DNA of 25,927 nt, taken from a virus. The stretch is from the IMG/VR virus record IMGVR_UViG_3300021090_000099, positions 1 to 25,927 of that record; one strand, 5' to 3'. This document shows positions 1 through 5,545 of the stretch, piece after piece (positions within the stretch are counted from its first letter, which is position 1; the number at the start of each line of letters is the position of its first letter). The notes below the pieces were generated by a model, which saw only the letters and a list, made by a program, of their open reading frames with translations, was not told the DNA's origin and searched no databases. A program made the position numbers and the translations under genes.

Positions 1-282
1 CACCAGCACCAGATCTGATCCACTGGCAATTCGGAGATTCCGATCCTTAAACCCATTGATCCCCGCCCAGGTATGTTCATCTGGGGCATAAATCGTCGTT
101 GGAATGCTATAGATGGCTGCCTTTTCTTCCGCCCAAATATCCACGCCACCCATCGGTGAATGTCCAGACACGATATACGTGGGAGCGTACTGAACAATGG
201 CTTTAGTGATCTCAGTCTTCGCTAAAGCCTCAGTCCGCTTATCAAACTTCTCTGCGACATGGCCGATAATGCCCAGTCTCAA
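1..282 (-). CDS. SLOG/DUF2493-like nucleotide-binding protein (3' end outside window)
   Basis: The frame starts at a TTG at 282, preceded by AAGGAG with a 7-base spacer, and stays open for 94 codons to the window edge. The protein begins MRLGIIGHVAEKFDK and carries IVSGHSPMGGVDIWAEEKA, then APDEHTWAG. A beta strand ending in SGHSPMGGVD followed by an acidic Ala-rich helix is typical of the SLOG (YspA/DUF2493, LOG-like) Rossmann fold, which binds nucleotides or nucleotide-derived ligands. The phage role is unknown. It follows the 97-aa gene with no overlap and is the last gene of the leftward operon seen here. Family call is by motif only, and the C-terminus is missing. Confidence 0.7.
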   Translation of the reverse strand, partial: MRLGIIGHVAEKFDKRTEALAKTEITKAIVQYAPTYIVSGHSPMGGVDIWAEEKAAIYSIPTTIYAPDEHTWAGINGFKDRNLRIASGSDLVLV

Positions 283-286
283 TTGC

Positions 287-580
287 CTACTCCTTAGCGG
301 GTGTGTTATATTTATTTTCAAGATCCAACACTTCTTCTGCTTGATTGACTAGTTCATAATTTAAATGAATAAATTTCGTTGCCCCCATTCGTTCCAGCAC
401 TTCACTCATCGAACGGTGAAAGGTCAAGGCAATCGACGAGAGAATAGACGCCTGGAAGTCTCTCGACTGATCTTGAGGAAGGTGCTGGATCACTACTTCG
501 ATCAAAGCCTCATTCAATTGAGACACTTGTTTCTTGATCTCTGTGACCTTCCGGTAGAATTCAAGTTCATTTGTGCTCAT
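287..580 (-). CDS. hypothetical helical protein, 97 aa
   Basis: The start is the ATG at 580, which overlaps the stop of the HAD gene as ATGA and has GGAG five bases upstream. A longer in-frame start at 625 lies inside the upstream gene and is less likely. The protein (MSTNELEFYRKVTEIKKQ...) is acidic, lacks membrane segments and is predicted mostly helical, with heptad-like hydrophobic spacing. I do not recognise a family. Coupling to the HAD phosphatase suggests co-expression. Confidence 0.75.
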   Translation of the reverse strand: MSTNELEFYRKVTEIKKQVSQLNEALIEVVIQHLPQDQSRDFQASILSSIALTFHRSMSEVLERMGATKFIHLNYELVNQAEEVLDLENKYNTPAKE

Positions 581-1071
581 TTCTGCTCCACAGCAAAGGA
601 CTTGGGTGTGATCTCGCGAAGCCAATCAGGGATCTTTTTCGCATATCGACGGTCAAACTCATCGACGGCCCTTCTCCACTGGAATGATCCTTCCTGGCGT
701 TCCCACGCCCCTTCTGACGGTTCCACTGTGATCGCTCGATCATCGAAGAAGCAAATAATCGACGCAGGTTTCAAATAAGGCCACACATAATCAAGCGGAA
801 TATCATGCTCAACCCCCCAAGCATGGATGTTATTAACAATCTTATTCACATTTTGAAACTTTCCATCAAGCCCAGAAATATGAGTGCGGGTCGTAAAGAC
901 CATGATCTTGAGCCCTAGGCTCTTAAAGTACAGCATGGCATCACGAGCCCCAGGGCGAGGAAGGCCAAATCCAGGGTAGTGGTGATCTTCCATCAGCGTC
1001 CCGTCTAAATCAACTGCAATCCATGGCCAATCGGTCGTCTGGATCGTCACAGGTTTTTTTTCGTCAGACAT
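577..1071 (-). CDS. HAD-superfamily phosphatase, 164 aa
   Basis: This protein carries the haloacid-dehalogenase motifs. Motif I is VDLDGTL with nucleophile D21 and acid/base D23. Motif II is FTTRT around residues 59-63, the motif III lysine is about K101 (LKPAS), and motif IV is FFDDRA at 108-113. At 164 aa it fits small phage HAD phosphatases related to 5'(3')-nucleotidases or the phosphatase half of polynucleotide kinase; the substrate cannot be read from sequence. AAGGGGG precedes the ATG, and a separate promoter lies just upstream (1089-1117). It overlaps the membrane peptide gene by 8 bases. Neighbouring nucleotide and DNA genes suggest a nucleotide or DNA-end phosphatase, which is inference. 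Confidence 0.85.
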   Translation of the reverse strand: MSDEKKPVTIQTTDWPWIAVDLDGTLMEDHHYPGFGLPRPGARDAMLYFKSLGLKIMVFTTRTHISGLDGKFQNVNKIVNNIHAWGVEHDIPLDYVWPYLKPASIICFFDDRAITVEPSEGAWERQEGSFQWRRAVDEFDRRYAKKIPDWLREITPKSFAVEQK

Positions 1072-1213
1072 ATATCCCCCTTAGCAACATGATAACATTG
1101 CTGGCAGCAAAGGTCAAGTACAATCCTCCGTCAAATGGCCGGTATGACCACCCAAACTCATAGATGGCTGCCCCGATATACAACGGAATCGTCAAACAAA
1201 GGACCCAGTTCAT
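1064..1213 (-). CDS. small two-helix membrane protein, 49 aa
   Basis: This short ORF sits in what would otherwise be a 140-base gap. Its ATG overlaps the stop of the DUF5664 gene in a TAATG arrangement, the coupling seen repeatedly in this genome, and its stop lies 8 bases inside the HAD gene. The protein begins MNWVLCLTIPLYIGAAIYEF and has two hydrophobic stretches, residues 2-19 and about 31-44, separated by a short polar loop (GWSYRPFDG). It is probably a two-span inner-membrane peptide. Function is unknown; a holin-like role is possible but there is no positive evidence. Confidence 0.6.
   Translation of the reverse strand: MNWVLCLTIPLYIGAAIYEFGWSYRPFDGGLYLTFAASNVIMLLRGIYV
1089..1117 (-). 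promoter_or_regulatory. sigma-70 promoter, TTGACC-17-TATCAT
   Basis: On the minus strand TTGACC (1117-1112) is separated by 17 bases from TATCAT (1094-1089). The predicted start of transcription is near 1082, just upstream of AAGGGGG and the HAD ATG at 1071. It lies inside the 49-aa membrane gene, so it would drive the HAD gene and downstream genes independently. Confidence 0.6.
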
Positions 1214-1605
1214 TAGAAGGGTAAGCTCTCTTTCTTTGTTGGCGTTGACATTTCTACAATCAAACGACCAGCTACACCTGGCATATAGCGGTCATCATCA
1301 AGATTACCTGTGGCCTCAGCATCCAGCAAAATACCCATACATGCCGCAACATGGGCCGTATGGGGCTGCCCACTCTCAGGATCAAGAGTTTCCCCATCAA
1401 GATATGCCAAAATGTGCCGCATAGCGGCCTCAGCATAAATCGTAGCTAAGACTTTATTACCTCTCCAATTGTATGGCCCGTACTTCTTTGCGCCCAACTC
1501 CATGACCTTTGCCACATAGAGCATCAGTGGTGGTGGAACAAGGCTCAATCGTGGTTTAAAAAGGCCCAGAATGTCTTTTGGATTCACTCCCAGTTCTCCT
1601 TTCAT
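1213..1605 (-). CDS. DUF5664 (dATP/dGTP diphosphohydrolase N-terminal family) protein, 130 aa
   Basis: The sequence matches my memory of the DUF5664/PF18909 family: KPRLSLVPPPL (17-27), GAKKYGPYNWR (38-48), an acidic helix with AEAAMRH (58-64) and GETLDPESGQPH (71-82). The family is all-alpha, MazG-like and linked to dNTP pyrophosphohydrolysis. In phages it may adjust the dATP/dGTP pool, and related enzymes (MazZ) serve diaminopurine genomes. No PurZ is present in this window, so that pathway is not shown. The ATG overlaps the preceding stop as ATGA. The last codon runs into the membrane peptide gene through TAATG. Confidence 0.8.
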   Translation of the reverse strand: MKGELGVNPKDILGLFKPRLSLVPPPLMLYVAKVMELGAKKYGPYNWRGNKVLATIYAEAAMRHILAYLDGETLDPESGQPHTAHVAACMGILLDAEATGNLDDDRYMPGVAGRLIVEMSTPTKKESLPF

Positions 1606-1835
1606 TCTTGTTCTTTCTCAGCATTGACGGCATTTCCAACCCCGCTATCATGTTGATGGTCTGGTTCTCCGGGACAATCCACAAGGGGGCATGATGGCTC
1701 AGTTTCTTTCTGTTTAGTACCTGTAGAAAGCACTTGAACAAGTCGATAAAGAGATTGTTCAACAACCATAATCCGAAGTTCATGATTTTTTAAGACAGCC
1801 ATGATGTCTACACGTTGTTTCTTAATTTGTCTCAT
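1602..1835 (-). CDS. hypothetical protein, 77 aa
   Basis: The ATG at 1835 has AGGAG with a 6-base spacer, and the stop overlaps the DUF5664 start as ATGA. The N-terminal half (MRQIKKQRVDIMAVLKNHEL) looks like a basic amphipathic helix with hydrophobic heptads through residue 42. The C-terminal half is polar and probably disordered. A competing overlapping frame at 1556-1783 lacks a good ribosome site and enters the next gene, so this frame is preferred. No family recognised. Confidence 0.65.
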   Translation of the reverse strand: MRQIKKQRVDIMAVLKNHELRIMVVEQSLYRLVQVLSTGTKQKETEPSCPLVDCPGEPDHQHDSGVGNAVNAEKEQE

Positions 1836-1844
1836 TCTCTTCTC

Positions 1845-1991
1845 CTAATTACACCCTTTACAGGGTTCCCATAAATATTTTGAGGGCATGCAAGAACAAC
1901 ATCTATGCGGACATGCCTCTCCGCGAAGAACGTCTTCTTTAGGGATCTTTAATCCGCAGCAGCAACACCAATAATAATCTTTTAATTTCAT
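1845..1991 (-). CDS. Cys-rich mini-protein, 48 aa
   Basis: An ORF too short for usual gene callers starts at the ATG at 1991, with AAGGG upstream, and stops 9 bases before the next start. The protein begins MKLKDYYWCCCCGLK and holds ten cysteines: a run of four, one in ACPHR, CCSC, and a final CKGC. This implies a zinc-binding treble clef or knuckle. It fills the gap between the PD-(D/E)XK nuclease and the 77-aa gene. Function unknown. Confidence 0.6.
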   Translation of the reverse strand: MKLKDYYWCCCCGLKIPKEDVLRGEACPHRCCSCMPSKYLWEPCKGCN

Positions 1992-2000
1992 ATGTTGCCC

Positions 2001-2366
2001 TTAGACTGAGCCAGTAGGTAATTGTGGGCCATTTGCTCGAATCACAAACGTATTCCTTTGCTTCACCAATGAGATAAAATCACTCAGCCTCAATGTAATA
2101 TACGCATCTGTCCTATTCCGTTTGAATGCCAATGCCGGGATGAGATTCTTTTCTTTGGCATTATGCTCAGTTTGTTCGAGTGCTGCCCAGACGTTCAAAG
2201 CTTCAACTGCTTTGCATTCCACCCCCCACTCGCAATCATATCCACTGACATCGACTCCTGACTCTCCCATCAACGTCGCTCTCGTGTGGTATCCACATGA
2301 GTTTAATTCGTCTCTCACGAGGTTCTGGAGCTTGCGACCTTTCGCCTTGCTTGATTTGATATTCAT
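2001..2366 (-). CDS. PD-(D/E)XK nuclease, Holliday-junction-resolvase-like, 121 aa
   Basis: The N-terminal helix KAKGRKLQNLVRDEL ends in an acidic residue (E20). It is followed by GESGVDVSG with D39 and a strand with E50-C-K52. This E...GxD...ExK arrangement is the metal-binding core of archaeal-Hjc-like and phage PD-(D/E)XK endonucleases of 100-130 aa. It probably cuts branched or recombining phage DNA in the cytoplasm. The start overlaps the exonuclease stop as ATGA, and GCGGAAAA precedes it. Confidence 0.8.
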   Translation of the reverse strand: MNIKSSKAKGRKLQNLVRDELNSCGYHTRATLMGESGVDVSGYDCEWGVECKAVEALNVWAALEQTEHNAKEKNLIPALAFKRNRTDAYITLRLSDFISLVKQRNTFVIRANGPQLPTGSV

Positions 2367-3097
2367 ATTTTTTCCGCTTTCTGTGACCTAGACCACTGGC
2401 CGCACGAGGTACACTGGAGCCGACGATACTTATGTGCCAACGTATAAGAAAATCCTCGATGCTGGGTCTTCATACTCCCGCAATTCGGACAGGATTCTTT
2501 AGTCGTGAAGAGTCGCGTATTCACCTTTGCGGGCATAAAGGGGGCGAGTTTCATATACACCTTCCCCAAGATCACCACATCATGGCGATTGTACCGAACC
2601 ATCTTTTCCAGAGCTTTCTGATTGCCGGCCACACACGCTTTCCACAAGCCAAATTCCGTTTTAATCTTCTGGCCTATCCCGTAATACCTGGCGATATAGT
2701 CTAAACTATATGAATTCAATTTCAGTTTAGATTTCGCAATCTTTTTCGTGTCGATCTGAATGACGGGGGGTAACGGCGTCAACCCATGATAGACAATCCT
2801 CGCATTCACCCACCGGATATCAAAGTCATCGCCATTATGGGCCACAATCGCATCAGCTTGGCTAATCACCCCATGCAAAGTTTTCACAACCGCTTTATCG
2901 TCTTTTGGAGATTCTGGAGAAACACAGGACGAATAAATAACCGAATGACCCAACCACTTCCAGCTTCCGCAGATAATGGTCCGTTCTTCTTCAATGTTCT
3001 CCGCAGGGAGATATTTCCCTGGAATCTTGCAGTCCCAAAAATACCCTTTATTGGGGGTTGTTTCTAAGTCCCACAGAAGAATCTTTGGTTTTTCCAT
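2363..3097 (-). CDS. DEDD-family 3'-5' exonuclease with C-terminal zinc ribbon, 244 aa
   Basis: The RNase H-like exonuclease motifs are all present: ExoI LLWDLETTP (D10, E12), ExoII AHNGDDFDIRW (about 86-96) and ExoIII YNRHD (Y169, D173, YxxxD type). It resembles the YprB/RNase H-like exonuclease group more than DnaQ. A C-terminal zinc ribbon follows (C203-x2-C206 and C229-x2-C232). The ATG at 3097 has GGAGAG 7 bases upstream and overlaps the metallopeptidase stop as TAATG. The alternative ATG at 3112 has no proper ribosome site. It likely works with the nearby nucleases in DNA processing. The zinc-ribbon fusion suggests substrate recruitment, which is inference. Confidence 0.85.
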   Translation of the reverse strand: MEKPKILLWDLETTPNKGYFWDCKIPGKYLPAENIEEERTIICGSWKWLGHSVIYSSCVSPESPKDDKAVVKTLHGVISQADAIVAHNGDDFDIRWVNARIVYHGLTPLPPVIQIDTKKIAKSKLKLNSYSLDYIARYYGIGQKIKTEFGLWKACVAGNQKALEKMVRYNRHDVVILGKVYMKLAPFMPAKVNTRLFTTKESCPNCGSMKTQHRGFSYTLAHKYRRLQCTSCGQWSRSQKAEKI

Positions 3098-3459
3098 TAG
3101 CAATCTCTCCATACTCCATTATCAATCGCCCAGAGCAACAAATGCTGTTGCTCCCATTTTGTTAAGATCCCCCAGATATCCCTTTCAAGGGCATATACAC
3201 TCCGATGTGTCCATTCAGGTTCTAAGCAATGAATGGCCTCATGGATGAGTGTTTTAATTACTTCAACAAGGTTTCCACCACGTTTTCTTGGGTTAATGAA
3301 TACCCACAGTTCCTCCGTATCCGCTTCCCCGTGGTTGGTCGGAGTCGCCAACTGCTCCCGTGTAAACATCACCCGAATGCGGCTGTGCAAATAAGCGGCC
3401 ACAACCTGATCTCTCATTATATCTCGCCGTTGGCAACGTTCAGGAGAAAGTTTTTTCAT
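3097..3459 (-). CDS. putative zinc metallopeptidase, 120 aa
   Basis: A clear HExxH motif, LIHEAIHCLEP, is at residues 71-80 (H73, E74, H77), with possible further ligands H85 and E93 in the next helix. A preceding strand ELWVFINPRKRGG matches the usual layout of SprT-like and other small gluzincin proteases. The target is unknown. The start at 3459 overlaps the end of a five-codon minicistron. That minicistron begins as TAATG at the end of the nuclease gene and stops as ATGA on this ATG, which suggests termination-reinitiation. An internal ATG at 3417 is a possible alternative start. Confidence 0.7.
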   Translation of the reverse strand: MKKLSPERCQRRDIMRDQVVAAYLHSRIRVMFTREQLATPTNHGEADTEELWVFINPRKRGGNLVEVIKTLIHEAIHCLEPEWTHRSVYALERDIWGILTKWEQQHLLLWAIDNGVWRDC

Positions 3460-3472
3460 GATAAGCCGGCCA

Positions 3473-4306
3473 TTAGAGTGTCTTCTTGACGAAAGATTTC
3501 CCAGACTTCTTTACTTCTTCGGATTCAATTATCATATTAGTGATATCTTCGGCAATAACATCAAGTGCTTTACTGGCTTTCTTCTTCTTTTCCTCTACTG
3601 GTTTTAACAGTGTTTCAATAGGATATCGCCCCTCTGGTTGGCATTCTGTATAATACGGACAGATCCGCTGTACCTCATTCTTGTAGATTCCTACGCACAT
3701 CCAATCCGCGCACAATTGTAGCAATAGCGGATCTTTATTCACCAATGCCTTATTCAACCGAGCCGCATCTCGAAGAAGCCTGGTACGAATATCTTCTCGT
3801 TCTTGTTTCGAGAGTTCAATTCTCCATGCGACCATTTCAAGTGTCGAGGGCTTCGATCCATCCCACTTTCTTCCAGCGGTAAAGTAGATGACGAAGATAT
3901 AGCAGACTTCTCGATCATCCATTGCTGCGTAAGACGTGACCTGTTCCACATAATGCGGGTCAGGCTCACTCGGAATGGTCCACTTCCGAGACGTTTTAAT
4001 CTCGCATAGAAAGGTGCCGCAAAGATCCGCTGTCCCCACAATACCTGGGAGTTTCAGCTTATGTTCAGCAAACTCCTGCCCCACCGCATCCTGGACCACT
4101 CGATGAAAGGCTTCTCCAGTGATGAAGAACCCAATAGACTCATCCGTGATCCGCTCTCCGAGAGTCCGAGTCCAGTAGGCTTTCCGTGGATTCAGAATTT
4201 CTGAGATATGGATGTCACGTCCGAGATCCCTCTGTTTCGCCAACTGCAAGGCTCGGAGTTTTTGTTTAATCTCATCAGCGAACTGTTCATCACGACGGAT
4301 TTGCAT
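3473..4306 (-). CDS. RecB/Cas4-like PD-(D/E)XK exonuclease, 277 aa
   Basis: The RecB-nuclease motifs run in order: EILNPRKAYW (36-45), GEAFHRVVQ with H68, VGTADL with D94, LCEIKTSRK with E102 and K104, and the QxxxY helix EQVTSYA (Q122, Y126). The C-terminal part has C199, C204, C216 and C222 (ICPYYTEC), where Cas4 and AddB place iron-sulfur cysteines. The usual N-terminal cysteine of the CPRKxxL motif is asparagine here (N39). Likely role is end resection or phage recombination in the cytoplasm. A Lys/Glu-rich tail follows from about residue 237. The start is TAATG-coupled to the upstream gene. Confidence 0.8.
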   Translation of the reverse strand: MQIRRDEQFADEIKQKLRALQLAKQRDLGRDIHISEILNPRKAYWTRTLGERITDESIGFFITGEAFHRVVQDAVGQEFAEHKLKLPGIVGTADLCGTFLCEIKTSRKWTIPSEPDPHYVEQVTSYAAMDDREVCYIFVIYFTAGRKWDGSKPSTLEMVAWRIELSKQEREDIRTRLLRDAARLNKALVNKDPLLLQLCADWMCVGIYKNEVQRICPYYTECQPEGRYPIETLLKPVEEKKKKASKALDVIAEDITNMIIESEEVKKSGKSFVKKTL

Positions 4307-4611
4307 TACACACCGGCCAGTTTGAGGACCCGCAGCACATCTGCATGACGAATTTTTCTATCGTCGTTAAAATATGCAGTTTCCTCGTAACCTGGATAGA
4401 GAGACTTAATTGCGGATTTAATAATCGCATCAGCAGCCCTTTCTTTGCCTTCTTGCTGCCTGTAAACACAGGCAGTCGCCCCAAGTAAACAAAAAGCTGT
4501 CCCTTCACTTATCTCGCATTCCCGTCCACCATGTTTCGTTCTAGCCTGCACTCCACGAGCCCAATGCTTTGGATTTTTCAATAGAGTGTACACCGTTTTA
4601 TATTTATACAT
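4306..4611 (-). CDS. DUF6197-like protein, 101 aa
   Basis: The layout is an N-terminal helix, then ARGVQARTKHGGREC, a hydrophobic Cys-containing helix TAFCLLGATACVY, and FNDDRKIRHADVLRVLKLA at the end. This resembles DUF6197 proteins from phages and actinobacteria as I remember them; the call is by pattern. The ATG has GGGAGGG 7 bases upstream. It is TAATG-coupled to the RecB-like nuclease that follows. Function unknown. Confidence 0.6.
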   Translation of the reverse strand: MYKYKTVYTLLKNPKHWARGVQARTKHGGRECEISEGTAFCLLGATACVYRQQEGKERAADAIIKSAIKSLYPGYEETAYFNDDRKIRHADVLRVLKLAGV

Positions 4612-4634
4612 ATCAAATCCCTCCCTATTCCAGG

Positions 4635-5090
4635 TTATTCGGCCACGTAAAAGTCATAATTCTTCATCTTACCAAGGCGACCCCGATACACCACTTTCAC
4701 AACCTTTCCGAGTTCCACGCCATTAAAATACTGTTGAAGCTGGACGGTCAATCGAAAACTAGTGTCCTTCCCATCAACCCGCAAGAGGGCATTATTTGAT
4801 GTTTGACCCTCATACGTAGACTCAAAAAAGCGGATCAATTCCCCCTCAATTGAATCACCAATATTCTGAAACTTAAAGAACTTCCCACCTTGAGGGCGTT
4901 CCTTTTGGGTCCATCCGGCACTTGGTTCTTGTGTTTCCTCTTGACCAGATTCCTGCTCCGAAAGACTCGATGTAATCTCTTGTCTCTGTTCAGCTAACTC
5001 CAGTTCAAGGCGTGCAATCTTTTGTTCTGCTGTTTCAAACCCCGTAACCCCTGATTCAGCATAATTTCCCCGTCTGCTCGGTAATGCCAT
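4635..5090 (-). CDS. OB-fold / single-stranded DNA-binding candidate, 151 aa
   Basis: Residues about 20-60 form an acidic Gln/Glu-rich segment, with a short coiled coil (QKIARLELELAEQRQ). From residue 66 a beta-rich domain follows: GKFFKFQNIGDSIEGELI, then NALLRVDGKDTSFRLTV and GKVVKVVYRGRLGKMKNYDF. This strand order with basic and aromatic positions fits an OB fold, and position within the replication block fits an SSB. Unlike typical SSBs the acidic part is N-terminal rather than C-terminal. Start 5090 is preferred over 5096 because AGGGGGGA is then properly spaced. No clear family match. Confidence 0.5.
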   Translation of the reverse strand: MALPSRRGNYAESGVTGFETAEQKIARLELELAEQRQEITSSLSEQESGQEETQEPSAGWTQKERPQGGKFFKFQNIGDSIEGELIRFFESTYEGQTSNNALLRVDGKDTSFRLTVQLQQYFNGVELGKVVKVVYRGRLGKMKNYDFYVAE

Positions 5091-5102
5091 GTTCATTCCC
5101 CC

Positions 5103-5507
5103 CTATTTGCCATCTGTGTTAAAGAACAATAATGGACCAAGTTGTGCTACAAACTTGTCCTCTGCCGCCCACTTAGGGGGTTGAATCCCTTCTGCATAGA
5201 AGGAATCAGCCCCTTTAAGCACTCTCGGACTCTTTTTTGTCAGTACATCCTTTGCAATTTCCAAGCACCCTTTTAGGATAGCACCTGATGATGAAGGCCA
5301 GGATGTCAACTGCTTATCACCAGGGGCCGTCATTGTTGAATACTGATAGGGGGACGTAATAATGCCTTCTGGTGTCTCTCCCCACCATCCCGGATGATCT
5401 GCACGGTCCATCACTGTTTGAGCCACAGCTAACTGAATCTGCCGTGCCTCAAATGGGGCCTCTCGACAGACCATGACGGCCATTAGAATCAATGTATATA
5501 AGTCCAT
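5103..5507 (-). CDS. SleB-type cell-wall hydrolase, probable endolysin, 134 aa
   Basis: The sequence matches the Hydrolase_2 (SleB) catalytic domain: the first helix ends in VCREA with candidate catalytic E16, followed by ARQIQLAVAQTVMDRA, the SPYQYSTMT loop, a helix CLEIAKDVL, GADSFYAEGIQPPKW and LGPLLFF. These enzymes are lytic transglycosylases cutting the peptidoglycan glycan strand. The hydrophobic N-terminus is part of the fold and may not be a signal peptide. No holin is evident next to it, so how it leaves the cytoplasm is unclear. It lies in the replication arm, away from the structural genes. A promoter immediately upstream would give a nearly leaderless message. Confidence 0.75.
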   Translation of the reverse strand: MDLYTLILMAVMVCREAPFEARQIQLAVAQTVMDRADHPGWWGETPEGIITSPYQYSTMTAPGDKQLTSWPSSSGAILKGCLEIAKDVLTKKSPRVLKGADSFYAEGIQPPKWAAEDKFVAQLGPLLFFNTDGK

Positions 5508-5513
5508 GTCTTT

Positions 5514-5542
5514 ACCTTATCACAACTTAAACTTCGTGTCAA
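5514..5542 (-). promoter_or_regulatory. sigma-70-like promoter, TTGACA-17-TAAGGT
   Basis: A perfect -35 (5542-5537) sits just after the polymerase stop, with 17 bases to TAAGGT (5519-5514). The -10 overlaps the AAGG ribosome site, and the expected start of transcription coincides with the ATG at 5507. The -10 matches consensus at only three positions. Confidence 0.45.
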
Positions 5543-5545
5543 GAA

